In this document: positions 25,155 to 33,737 of the stretch, in pieces
How the letters are laid out: the number at the start of each line of letters is the position of its first letter
Position numbering within the stretch: position 1 is the stretch's first letter
Assembly: GCF_002160135.1 (NCBI RefSeq)
Contig: NZ_NFJZ01000012.1
Coordinates: 1 to 64,000, forward strand
Reading direction: 5' to 3'
Length of the DNA stretch: 64,000 nucleotides
Origin: Lachnoclostridium sp. An196
GTDB lineage: Bacteria > Bacillota > Clostridia > Lachnospirales > Lachnospiraceae
The notes under the pieces: model-generated
Databases searched by the model: none
What the model saw: only the letters and a program-made list of their open reading frames with translations
What the model was told of the DNA's origin: nothing
Program-made: the position numbers and the translations under genes

Positions 25155-25913
25155 ATGAAGAAACTCTATTCCTGGAATGTGAACGGTCTGCGGGCCTGCA
25201 TGACGAAAGGATTTATGGATTTTGTAGAGCGGGAGCAGCCGGATGTGCTGTGCCTGCAGGAGACCAAGATGCAGCCGGATCAGGCTGATTTTGATTTTGG
25301 AGATTATACGGTGTATTGGAACAGCGCTCAGAAAAAGGGCTATTCAGGAACAGCGGTCCTGACGAAAGAAGTGCCGCTGAATGTGTCCTATGATCTGGGA
25401 CTGGACCGTCACAATACGGAAGGCAGGACGATCACCCTGGAATATCCCGGATATTATCTGGTCAATGTCTATGTGCCTAATGCACAGCAGGGACTGGCGC
25501 GTATTGATTACCGGATGGAGTGGGAGGACGACTTCCGCGCGTATCTGGGAGCCCTGAAGGAGAAAAAACCGGTGATCGTCACCGGGGATTTTAATGTGGC
25601 GAAGGAAGAGATCGATCTGAAGAATCCAAAGACCAACCGCGGCAATGCCGGATTTTCGGATGAGGAGCGTCAGAAAATGAGAGACCTGCTGGCGTCCGGA
25701 TTTGTGGATTCTTTCCGCTATCTGTATCCGGATCTGGAAGGGGTCTACAGCTGGTGGTCTTACCGCTTTAAGGCCAGAGAGAAGAATGCGGGGTGGCGTA
25801 TCGATTATTTTCTGGTGTCAGAGGGATATGAAGATCACATCGAAGACAGCAGGATTCTGACACAGCAGATGGGCAGCGATCATTGCCCGGTGGAACTGAT
25901 ATTAAAAGATTGA
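25155..25913 (+). CDS. xth: Exodeoxyribonuclease III
   Basis: ATG 25155 (AAAGGAGAA upstream) gives 252 residues; the longer frame would run into the RNase P RNA. The Exo III/AP endonuclease motifs are complete: YSWNVNGLRA, QETKMQ, NVYVPNAQQG, TGDFNVA, RIDYFLVS and SDHCPVELIL. It cuts abasic sites and resects 3' ends in base excision repair. A bidirectional terminator follows. Confidence 0.97.
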   Translation: MKKLYSWNVNGLRACMTKGFMDFVEREQPDVLCLQETKMQPDQADFDFGDYTVYWNSAQKKGYSGTAVLTKEVPLNVSYDLGLDRHNTEGRTITLEYPGYYLVNVYVPNAQQGLARIDYRMEWEDDFRAYLGALKEKKPVIVTGDFNVAKEEIDLKNPKTNRGNAGFSDEERQKMRDLLASGFVDSFRYLYPDLEGVYSWWSYRFKAREKNAGWRIDYFLVSEGYEDHIEDSRILTQQMGSDHCPVELILKD

Positions 25914-25930
25914 ATGAGTCTGATATGAGG

Positions 25931-25975
25931 CAGGCCGTCTGTTTCGGAAAGAGAACAGACGGCCTGGTATTTTTT
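25931..25975. terminator. Bidirectional terminator between xth and the convergent membrane-protein gene
   Basis: A perfect 13-pair stem (25931-25943/25954-25966) with a ten-base loop is followed by T on the plus strand. It can end transcription from both convergent genes. Confidence 0.85.
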
Positions 25976-26942
25976 AATCGATCCGGGTGATTGTCCCCTG
26001 GATTTTTTTGTTTTTTAAAGTGCTGATAATAGTGGGCACGGCTCCAAGAAGAAGAAATACATAAACCATTGCCAGATTGCCCCAGTAGACAGACGGCTCA
26101 ATGATAAATTCCTGAAGAAGCCATGGGATTGCCTGGTAGGAAGTAAAGACATCCCATGCCAGTTCTCTGGCAACAACGATAGCCCAGTCAAGACGGTCCC
26201 CCGCGTAAGTCATGACAATCATAAGGATGCAGGAGATTATGATGCCTTTCTTCGAGAGCTTCCTGCCGAGCATCTCATATCCTTTCAGAGTGCAGACTGC
26301 CATAACAACTCCGGACAAGGCTGCCACGTATCCGAGCTGGCTCAGAATAATAATACAGACAACCCCGATAAGCGTGCCAAGAAGCGCGCCTACAATGCCG
26401 CCGATGACATTTTCGCCCGCAGCCCTGGATTCCTGCTGGGCAAGTATGGCGCTTTGACTTACATTTTGAAAGCAGTCAGAGCAAAGCTGCGCGTAAAAGC
26501 CGGATATGGTGCAGGGAGAAGTATCCTCTCCGGTTTTTCCGCAGAGCTGACAGCAGTTTTCGTATCCCTTTAAGCGAAGATAAGAAGTCAGATTCTGAAG
26601 TTCCTCTAAAAAGACAGCGCGTAATTTTTCCTGGTTCGATGTACTTTTCAAAGTCATGGTAATCAGATTTTGATTCTGCGCCAGAGAGGATACATTGCGG
26701 TGTTCCTTTTTGTAAATCTTGCAGTCCTGTTTTGTGAGCGAAGAATCCCGCGCCTGAGCGGCAATCTCCACGGTCAGCATGTAAAAATATGCTCTGGAAC
26801 CGGAAACAAATGGATGGACAAGCATCTGGTAGCCGCCGTAGGTTCCGTACATTGTGCCTTCTTCTTCGTTCAGCCGCAATCCGGCAGCCTCGGCAAGCTG
26901 TTGGTAACAGTTCAGTAATTTCCCGGCAATTCTTTTGTTCAT
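25974..26942 (-). CDS. Membrane protein with a CxxC/CxxC cysteine cluster, unknown function
   Basis: ATG 26942 has AAGGGAGA upstream; an in-frame ATG 24 bases further up is possible. The 322-residue product has a cytosolic N-terminal half with a zinc-finger-like group (CCQLCGKTG...CSDCF, residues ~135-160). About five membrane helices follow, including GGIVGALLGTLIGVVCIIIL and GNLAMVYVFLLLGAVPTIIS. No family is recognised. The Cys group could bind zinc. It stands alone between convergent xth and trxA. Confidence 0.7.
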   Translation of the reverse strand: MNKRIAGKLLNCYQQLAEAAGLRLNEEEGTMYGTYGGYQMLVHPFVSGSRAYFYMLTVEIAAQARDSSLTKQDCKIYKKEHRNVSSLAQNQNLITMTLKSTSNQEKLRAVFLEELQNLTSYLRLKGYENCCQLCGKTGEDTSPCTISGFYAQLCSDCFQNVSQSAILAQQESRAAGENVIGGIVGALLGTLIGVVCIIILSQLGYVAALSGVVMAVCTLKGYEMLGRKLSKKGIIISCILMIVMTYAGDRLDWAIVVARELAWDVFTSYQAIPWLLQEFIIEPSVYWGNLAMVYVFLLLGAVPTIISTLKNKKIQGTITRID

Positions 26943-27035
26943 TCTTGAATATCTCCCTTCCGACACTGGTATGAATGTCTGTTTATATAATGGGAGAATC
27001 TGTATTATCTGTCAAGAATAAGATTTTCTTCGGTC

Positions 27036-27341
27036 TCAGATCATTGCGAGGATAGCTGCCTTAGGTCTGGCCCCCATGACCTGATTCACAATTTTGCCGT
27101 TTTTCATCACCACTAATGTAGGGATACTCATTACATGAAATTGACTGGCCAGTTCCGGCTGCTCATCCACATTGATTTTTCCGACTTTGATGTCGGGGCG
27201 TTCGTCGGCGATCTCTTCTATGATGGGAACAACCATACGGCATGGAGCGCACCACGGAGCCCAGAAGTCCAGCAGAACAGGTTTGTCAGAGCGGGTTACT
27301 TCTTCCTGAAAATTGGTTTTATTAATGTTGACAGCAGACAT
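27036..27341 (-). CDS. trxA: Thioredoxin
   Basis: The 101-residue product is a classical thioredoxin: DFWAPWCAPCRM with the redox pair C31/C34, VGKINVDEQPELA, and the cis-Pro motif SIPTLVV. A GGAGG-type site precedes the ATG. It reduces protein disulfides. The 315 bp between this gene and glgC hold the glgC promoter and no further gene that I can see. Confidence 0.95.
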   Translation of the reverse strand: MSAVNINKTNFQEEVTRSDKPVLLDFWAPWCAPCRMVVPIIEEIADERPDIKVGKINVDEQPELASQFHVMSIPTLVVMKNGKIVNQVMGARPKAAILAMI

Positions 27342-27593
27342 TTTTTGTCCTCCTTTTCTTGTTTTGTTTTATGAGCTGATAATAACGGTTTTACGGAAAT
27401 ACTTCTGTGACAAAATCACTTACGGGTGAAGCCGGGAACCATGGTTACGGAGAAAAAAGGCAAAAAAGGGGAACAAAAGCGGAAAATGGAAGAATACACG
27501 ATTGACATATGGTCAAAATGCACAAAGTTGGCTCTGTAATAGCTGGGTTTTGTTGAGATAATTGTGCAAAAACGAAAAAAATTAAAGCAGAAA

Positions 27594-27622
27594 TTGCTTT
27601 CTTTTTCATAAAATTGTATAAT
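27594..27622 (+). promoter_or_regulatory. Promoter of glgCD
   Basis: TTGCTT (27594-27599) and TATAAT (27617-27622) at 17-bp spacing lie 36 bp before the glgC ATG. Confidence 0.75.
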
Positions 27623-27657
27623 AATAAAGTATTTAAATGAAAGTGAGGATCTTTCTT

Positions 27658-28800
27658 ATGAAACAGAATAGCATGTTGGCAATGATTCTGGCCGGTGGGC
27701 GAGGCTCCCGTCTGCACGATCTTACCAATAAGGTCGCAAAACCGGCTGTGGCGTATGGCGGAAAGTATAAGATTATCGATTTTCCGCTGAGTAACTGTGC
27801 GAACAGCGGCATTGATGTTGTCGGTGTTCTGACGCAGTATGAATCTGTGCTCCTGAACAGTTATGTGGCAGGAGGAAGCAGTTGGGGTCTGGATGCCCGT
27901 GACAGCGGCGTATTCGTGCTGCCGCCCCGTGAAAAATCGGATGTGAATCTGAATGTATACCGGGGAACAGCGGACGCGATCTCCCAGAATATTGATTTTG
28001 TAGACAGTTATGAGCCGGAGTATATTCTGATTCTGTCCGGCGACCATATTTACAAAATGAATTATGCGAAGATGCTGAAGTATCATAAAGAAAATAATGC
28101 GGACGCGACGATCGCCGTAATCGAAGTGCCTATGAAAGAGGCAAGCCGTTTTGGTATCATGAATACAGATACGGAGACCGGCCAGATTGTAGAATTTGAG
28201 GAAAAACCGGAACATCCGAAGAGCAATCTTGCTTCTATGGGCATCTATATTTTTAACTGGAAGCTGCTGCGTAAGATGCTGGTGGCAGATATGAAGAATG
28301 AGTCTTCGAACCATGACTTTGGAAAAGACATCATTCCGACGCTTCTGAATGACGGAAAGAGACTGTTTGCGTATAAATTCAAAGGATACTGGAAAGACGT
28401 GGGAACGATCGATTCCCTTTGGGAAGCCAATATGGATCTGCTGGACAAGAAGAGCGGCCTGAATCTGGACGACCGTACCTGGAAGATTTATACGGAAGAT
28501 ACCCCCACATTCCCGCAGTACATTTCTGAAACAGCGGATGTAAAGAACGCGTATATTACTCAGGGATGTGCGGTAGAAGGGAAAGTACATAATTCTGTGC
28601 TGTTTACCGGCGCTCAGGTAGGCGAAGGCGCACAGGTTCTGGACAGCGTACTGATGCCGGGAGCTATTGTAGAGGCAGGAGCGGTTGTACAGCGCGCCCT
28701 GGTAGCGGACGGAGTAAAAATTGGCAGTCAGGCAGTGGTGGGCGACGCGAACAGCGAACACATCGAACTGATAGCGAAAAATGTAAAAGGGGTAGGTTGA
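27658..28800 (+). CDS. glgC: Glucose-1-phosphate adenylyltransferase, catalytic subunit
   Basis: ATG 27658 with GTGAGGA upstream gives 380 residues. The nucleotidyltransferase motif [21 protein letters not shown] is intact, with [25 protein letters not shown] and a C-terminal left-handed beta helix. It makes ADP-glucose, the committed step of glycogen synthesis. It is read together with glgD two bases downstream. Confidence 0.96.
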   Translation: MKQNSMLAMILAGGRGSRLHDLTNKVAKPAVAYGGKYKIIDFPLSNCANSGIDVVGVLTQYESVLLNSYVAGGSSWGLDARDSGVFVLPPREKSDVNLNVYRGTADAISQNIDFVDSYEPEYILILSGDHIYKMNYAKMLKYHKENNADATIAVIEVPMKEASRFGIMNTDTETGQIVEFEEKPEHPKSNLASMGIYIFNWKLLRKMLVADMKNESSNHDFGKDIIPTLLNDGKRLFAYKFKGYWKDVGTIDSLWEANMDLLDKKSGLNLDDRTWKIYTEDTPTFPQYISETADVKNAYITQGCAVEGKVHNSVLFTGAQVGEGAQVLDSVLMPGAIVEAGAVVQRALVADGVKIGSQAVVGDANSEHIELIAKNVKGVG

Positions 28801-28802
28801 CT

Positions 28803-29918
28803 ATGGCAAGAGCATTAGGAATTGTAAGCTTTTCTGAAAACCATATTTGGGTAGACGGGATGGAGAATTATCGTTCAATAGGAGCGTTTTCTTTCCTTGG
28901 AAGATATCGGGTGATAGATTTTCCGATTTCCAACTTTTCCAACAGCGGTATCGACCGGATCCAGGTATATGTAAGAAGAAGACCTCAGTCTTTAGTACAG
29001 CATATCGGAACCGGACGTCATTTTAATATTAATTCCAAGAGCGGATACGTGCAGATCATGTTTACGGATTCCCAGGAGGAAAATGATTACTACAATACGG
29101 ATGTAAAAGCATATATGGCAAATCTGGAGCATATTGAGAATACCTCCAATACGCATGTGGTGATCGCTCCGGCGTACATGGTTTACACGCAGGATTTTGA
29201 TGCGCTGCTGAAGACTCACATTGAGTCCGAGGCGGACATCACGGTGCTGTACCATTCCGTAGACAACGCAAAAGAGGCATATCAGAACTGCTACTGCGTG
29301 AATCTGAACCGCCAGAAAGGCGTAGAGTCCTTCGAGCGGAACAACGGAAAGCTGAAAAACCGCAATATTTTCATGGATACCTATGTTATGAAAAAAGAGG
29401 TGTTCATTGAACTCCTGAAAGAGGCGCAGAAGACGTCTTCCATGTACACGCTCCGTATGATTATCAATGATAAATGCAGCGAGATGGATATCCGCGGAGT
29501 GGCGCACAGAGGATTTTTCGCGCCGATCACCGATTTCAAGAGTTATTATGACGGAAATATGTCTCTGTTGGATCTGAAGACGGCAAAAGCGGTGTTTAAC
29601 GATTCCTGGCCGATTTATACCAGGACCAATGATTCTTGTCCTACCCAGTATTTTGAGACGGCTGATGTGAAGAGATCGTTTGTGGCAAACGGCTGCACCA
29701 TCGAGGGAACCGTGGAAAATTCCGTGGTTGGACGTGAGTGCGTGATCAAACCGGGGGCAGTGGTGAAGAACTGTATTCTTCTCACCAATGTAGTGATCGG
29801 AGAAGGCGTACATATCGAAGGACAGGTCGTGGATAAGAACGCGAGAGTCACGAAGATGAAAGAGATCATCGCCGATCCGAAGACGCCGGGATATATCAGA
29901 AGAAACGATATGGTATAA
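28803..29918 (+). CDS. glgD: GlgD, regulatory paralogue of ADP-glucose pyrophosphorylase
   Basis: The 371-residue product is homologous to GlgC but lacks the G-rich catalytic loop (its start reads ALGIVSFSENHIWVDG), as in all GlgD. It keeps RYRVIDFPISNFSNSGI and the C-terminal beta helix. It pairs with GlgC to form the Firmicutes heterotetramer. ATG 28803 follows GGGGTAGG. A strong terminator ends the operon. Confidence 0.95.
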   Translation: MARALGIVSFSENHIWVDGMENYRSIGAFSFLGRYRVIDFPISNFSNSGIDRIQVYVRRRPQSLVQHIGTGRHFNINSKSGYVQIMFTDSQEENDYYNTDVKAYMANLEHIENTSNTHVVIAPAYMVYTQDFDALLKTHIESEADITVLYHSVDNAKEAYQNCYCVNLNRQKGVESFERNNGKLKNRNIFMDTYVMKKEVFIELLKEAQKTSSMYTLRMIINDKCSEMDIRGVAHRGFFAPITDFKSYYDGNMSLLDLKTAKAVFNDSWPIYTRTNDSCPTQYFETADVKRSFVANGCTIEGTVENSVVGRECVIKPGAVVKNCILLTNVVIGEGVHIEGQVVDKNARVTKMKEIIADPKTPGYIRRNDMV

Positions 29919-29942
29919 AAATCATAGACAGAGCAAAAGTTA

Positions 29943-29976
29943 CGCCGCCGGATGCAGATGCATCCGGCGGCGTTTT
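29943..29976 (+). terminator. Terminator after glgD
   Basis: A perfect 13-pair GC stem (29943-29955/29960-29972) with a four-base loop is followed by TTTT. Confidence 0.9.
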
Positions 29977-30020
29977 CACGGCATATGCCGATTTTTAGCG
30001 GATATTATGCAGATCGGAAA

Positions 30021-31142
30021 TTAACTGAGCAGAGACTTGCAGATCTCTTCCAGATGATCCCGGATCTTAATATGCTGCGGACAGACTTCCTCACATTTAC
30101 CGCATTTGATACATTCTGTGGCGGAAGCTTTGCTGTGTCCGCCGACCAGCCATGACTCCTGTCCTTTGGCGGTCTCTTTGTTCCCGTACAGGGTCAGCAG
30201 GTTCCTTGCGGTGAAAGAACCGGAGATACCGATGTTCTGCGGACAGACTTTCGCGCAGTAATTACAGGTGGTGCACGGGATCAGGGGAATCGCTGCAAGG
30301 GCTTCCTGCGCCTGTTTCAGCGTCTCCTTTTCTTTGTCGCTCAGACCGGAAAAGTCTTTCATGTAGGAAAGATTGTCCTCCATCTGCTCCACGCTGCTCA
30401 TGCCGGACAGAACGGTGATGATTCCTTCCAGGTCAGCGGCAAAACGGATGCCCCAGGATGCGGGAGAAGAATCCGGTTCAGCGGCTTTCAGAATATCCTC
30501 CACCGGTTTCGGAGGCGTTGCCAGCATACCCCCTTTGACGGGTTCCATGATGATAACCGGTTTGCCGTGCTTTCTGGCCACTTCATAGCATGCTCTGGAC
30601 TGGATGGCCGGATTTTCCCAGTCCGCGTAATTGATCTGGAGCTGAACGAACTCCATCTCCGGATGGGCAGTCAGAATCGCATCCAGTTCCTCCGGGGTAG
30701 AATGGAAGGAAAATCCTGCGTGTTTGATCAGTCCTTCCTGCTTTTTCTCCTGAATCCAGCTCCACATGTCAAAATCGTCAAAGTATTTGGTCCTGGACTC
30801 GCCCAGATTATGCAGCAGATAAAAGTCGAAATATCCGGCGCCAGTCTTTTTCAGGGAAGTATCAAACTGTGCCATTGCCTCTTCTTTGGTTTTGCAGTTG
30901 ATCCATGCGGCGTTTTTTGTGGCGAGTTGGAAGCGGTCTCTGGGATAGCGCTCCACCAGAGCCTGACGGATCGCTTCTTCACTGCCTGCGTACGCCCATG
31001 CGGTGTCAAAATAAGTAAATCCTGCAGCCAGGAAAAGATCGACCATCTTCCTTACCTGTTCTACGTCGATCTGGCCGTCTTTCTGCGGCAGACGCATAAG
31101 GCCGAATCCCAGTTTTTTGATGTCCTCTCCTAAGTATGACAT
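30021..31142 (-). CDS. Aldo/keto reductase with C-terminal 2x[4Fe-4S] domain
   Basis: The 373-residue product has an AKR barrel with Tyr in FDTAWAYAGSEE, Lys in LATKNAAW and His in YLLHNLGE. A ferredoxin-like end follows: CTTCNYCAKVCP and CIKCGKCEEVCPQH, enough for two [4Fe-4S] clusters. This fusion is typical of anaerobic Clostridia and is thought to couple NADPH or ferredoxin electrons to carbonyl reduction; the substrate is unknown. Confidence 0.92.
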   Translation of the reverse strand: MSYLGEDIKKLGFGLMRLPQKDGQIDVEQVRKMVDLFLAAGFTYFDTAWAYAGSEEAIRQALVERYPRDRFQLATKNAAWINCKTKEEAMAQFDTSLKKTGAGYFDFYLLHNLGESRTKYFDDFDMWSWIQEKKQEGLIKHAGFSFHSTPEELDAILTAHPEMEFVQLQINYADWENPAIQSRACYEVARKHGKPVIIMEPVKGGMLATPPKPVEDILKAAEPDSSPASWGIRFAADLEGIITVLSGMSSVEQMEDNLSYMKDFSGLSDKEKETLKQAQEALAAIPLIPCTTCNYCAKVCPQNIGISGSFTARNLLTLYGNKETAKGQESWLVGGHSKASATECIKCGKCEEVCPQHIKIRDHLEEICKSLLS

Positions 31143-31294
31143 AGTTGCAGTCTCCTTTCTTCCCGCCGGTCCAGCGGGCCTTTTTCCTTATTGTAATGCT
31201 TTCCCGGATACCTGTCTAATGCCTAGTAAAAATGAAGGTTCATGCCTGCAGGTTATAGCCGTTTATTCCGGGCGCGCAGTGTATCCTGCATATG

Positions 31295-31894
31295 TTAGTC
31301 GACGCCCATGGCGCGCAGCAGGATCCGGGCGCATTCTTCTGAGGACAAGGTGGATGTGTTCAGCTCCATATCATAGTTGCTGCGGTCTTTCCAGTTTTTT
31401 TCTGTCCAGTATTTGAAATAATCACTTCGCTGGCGGTCTTTGCGTTCCAGCATCTTCTTTGCTTCCGCCTCTGTCACCGATTCGGTCCTCATGATCCGGT
31501 CAATTCGTTTGGCCTGATCGGAGGAATATATGTATACGCTGACTGCCTTGGAATCCTCCTTCAGGATTTCGGTGGAACACCTGCCCACAAATACAGCCGG
31601 GCCGGATTTTGCCAGATCTTTAATGGCTTTCTGTACTTCGTAGTACAACTCGTAGATTTTAGACTGGTTCCCGCCCTGGTTATAGCTGGCGAAAAGAGCG
31701 ATATTATAGAGAAAACTGCCTGTATTTTTTTCATCGTATTCTTTCAGCAGGTCGAGAGAAATTCCTTTCTCTTTTGCCACCTTGACCATAAGATTTCCGT
31801 CATAGTAAGGAATTCCGGCCATCTCAGAGACCATTTTCCCGATCTCACGTCCACCGCTTCCAAATTCTCTTTCAATTGCCAATGATTTCGTCAT
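31295..31894 (-). CDS. Cytidylate kinase-like protein
   Basis: ATG at 31894 has AAAGGAGAG upstream, better than the longer in-frame start at 31963. The 199-residue product starts SLAIEREFGSGGREIGKMV, the P-loop of the cytidylate-kinase-like family, with IPYYDGNLM and VFVGRCSTEIL following. Substrate is unproven. The start lies inside the MarR gene (23 bp overlap), so both are co-expressed. Confidence 0.85.
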   Translation of the reverse strand: MTKSLAIEREFGSGGREIGKMVSEMAGIPYYDGNLMVKVAKEKGISLDLLKEYDEKNTGSFLYNIALFASYNQGGNQSKIYELYYEVQKAIKDLAKSGPAVFVGRCSTEILKEDSKAVSVYIYSSDQAKRIDRIMRTESVTEAEAKKMLERKDRQRSDYFKYWTEKNWKDRSNYDMELNTSTLSSEECARILLRAMGVD

Positions 31895-32327
31895 GATATT
31901 CACTCTCCTTTTTTTGACTTCGGGTGACCGCGTCCCGGACAATGCGGATAAATTCTTCCGCATCCTCGGGGCCGAGCATTTCCAGAAACGCAGCCGTATG
32001 CTCGATGCCTTCGCTGCTCTTTTCGTCGACGACAGTCCGTCCTTCCTCTGTGATGGAGACGAGTACGCGCCGCCGGTCGGAGGGATCCGCGCTGCGCAGT
32101 GCGTAGCCTTTCTTTTCCAGTGCGTTCAGGATCGCTGCGGTCCGGGAACTCCGGATGCCGAAGGCGCTCGTCAGTTCTCCGGCTGAGACGCTGTCGTTCT
32201 GAAGACTCAGATAATGCAGCACTGCCTGCTCGCCGAAGGACATACCGCTTAGATTCCTGATCATAGGCATCTGATTCAGTTTTTTCATATAATAGAGAAA
32301 ATCTTTCGCTTTTTCCCGATAATCCAT
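31872..32327 (-). CDS. MarR-family regulator
   Basis: The 151-residue winged-helix product has LSGMSFGEQAVLHYLSL, the recognition helix region AFGIRSSRTAAILNALEKKGY and the wing SADPSDRRRVLVSITEEG. It overlaps the cytidylate-kinase-like gene downstream and probably regulates the pair. A palindromic stretch CTCATGCTATGAG at 32344-32356 just upstream is a possible operator. Confidence 0.9.
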   Translation of the reverse strand: MDYREKAKDFLYYMKKLNQMPMIRNLSGMSFGEQAVLHYLSLQNDSVSAGELTSAFGIRSSRTAAILNALEKKGYALRSADPSDRRRVLVSITEEGRTVVDEKSSEGIEHTAAFLEMLGPEDAEEFIRIVRDAVTRSQKKESEYHDEIIGN

Positions 32328-32404
32328 ATCGCACCCGCTTTATCTCATGCTATGAGATATTTATATCATGGCTACACGTGAATGTCAATATGGGGGATCA
32401 GGCG

Positions 32405-32968
32405 TCAATGAGGCATATGCTCCAGGAAACATCCCTTTTCGTGGGAATATATTATGCCCACCGCCTGCAGATAGGCATAGATGATCGTAGTTCCGACGAA
32501 TTTCATTCCTCTTTTTTTCAGATCTGCGGAGATCGCGTCCGACAGATCGGAACGGGTTTTCCCTGTTTCATAAATGGTCTTTCCGTCGGTCCATTTCCAG
32601 AGATAATTGGAAAAACTCTGGTACTCTTTCTGAATATCCTGGAAGATACGCGCATTGTTTACTGCCGCTTCAATTTTCCGGCGGTTGCGTACGATACCCG
32701 GGTCCTGGCAGAGCGCATTTATCTTTTCTTCTCCGTATCTGCAGACTTTTTCCAGATCGAAATCATCGAATGCAGCCCGGAAACGTTCCCTTTTATTGAG
32801 AATGCATTCCCAGGACAGTCCGGCCTGGAAAGACTCCAGGATCAGCATTTCAAACAAATGCTGGTCGTCATGTACCGGAACGCCCCACTCTTCATCGTGA
32901 TAGCGGATGTACCGTTCGTTTTTCGGATTGGCCCAGAAGCACCTGGTTTTCTGGTCTGTCCATTCCAT
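32405..32968 (-). CDS. tag: DNA-3-methyladenine glycosylase I
   Basis: The 187-residue product has the Tag pattern RCFWANPKNERYIRYHDEEWGVP, ILESFQAGLSWECIL, and the C-terminal YLQAVGIIYSHEKGC; Cys and His residues at both ends bind structural zinc. It removes 3-methyladenine from DNA. It lies 32 bp downstream of ogt on the same strand, forming an alkylation-repair pair. Confidence 0.95.
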   Translation of the reverse strand: MEWTDQKTRCFWANPKNERYIRYHDEEWGVPVHDDQHLFEMLILESFQAGLSWECILNKRERFRAAFDDFDLEKVCRYGEEKINALCQDPGIVRNRRKIEAAVNNARIFQDIQKEYQSFSNYLWKWTDGKTIYETGKTRSDLSDAISADLKKRGMKFVGTTIIYAYLQAVGIIYSHEKGCFLEHMPH

Positions 32969-33000
32969 AGTAAAAACTCCTTTCTGCTTTGCCGCCGCGG

Positions 33001-33540
33001 TCAGGGAGCAGAGCTGCTTTTCGGAACGTAGAGTCCGGAAAGATCTGCCCCTTCCAGTTTCAGAAGGTGGATCTTGAGATCAATGCCGCCGGCATATCCG
33101 GTCAGACTGCCGTCGGATCCTATAACCCGGTGGCAGGGAATGATGATGCTGATGGGATTGTGGGCGACTGCCCCGCCCACCGCCTGGGCCGACATGGTAC
33201 TGCGATTCAACTGTTTCGCCGCTTCCCGGGCGAGTGTGCCGTATGTAGTCATTTCTCCGTAGGGAATCCGGCAGAGCAGCTTCCAGATCTCCTGACGAAA
33301 TGGACTCCCGGAAGGACGCAGCGGGAGTTCTCCGATATCCGGTTTTTTGCCGGAAAAATACCGTTTCAGCCAGCCGCGGGCAGACTGGAAGACCGCAAGA
33401 TCTCCGTTTTCTTCTGCTGCATCCCGGAGTGTGGACAGAAAATATTTCTGGCCTTCGATCCACAGCCCGGTCAGCGCTTCGCCATCAGAGGCCAGAGTCA
33501 GCATTCCGACGGGAGACGGACAGGTGGTAATATAGTTCAT
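33001..33540 (-). CDS. ogt: Methylated-DNA-protein-cysteine methyltransferase
   Basis: The 179-residue product has the acceptor Cys in IIPCHRVIGSDGSLTGYAGG, preceded by the HTH region PYGEMTTYGTLARE and MSAQAVGGAVAHNP. It transfers methyl from O6-methylguanine to itself. There is no Ada regulatory domain. It is upstream of tag and divergent from carB. Confidence 0.95.
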   Translation of the reverse strand: MNYITTCPSPVGMLTLASDGEALTGLWIEGQKYFLSTLRDAAEENGDLAVFQSARGWLKRYFSGKKPDIGELPLRPSGSPFRQEIWKLLCRIPYGEMTTYGTLAREAAKQLNRSTMSAQAVGGAVAHNPISIIIPCHRVIGSDGSLTGYAGGIDLKIHLLKLEGADLSGLYVPKSSSAP

Positions 33541-33737
33541 ATTGATATCCCTTCTTCGGCGTTCTGCGGTAAAACAGAACGGTTGTTTGTGATTTATTTT
33601 ACCACACAGAGACCGGCATGGGAACTGTTTGACAGAAATACGAAAAGGGCGATTTCCGGAAGAAAATATTCTTTCCCTTTTATCCGTTCTCTATTATAAT
33701 GGCAATAGAGAGATTAATACCATATCAGGAGGGAACT

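Noticed and set aside
27445-28761. 438-codon minus-strand frame
   Set aside because: It is the antisense shadow of glgC; glgC has all family motifs and a good promoter and ribosome site.
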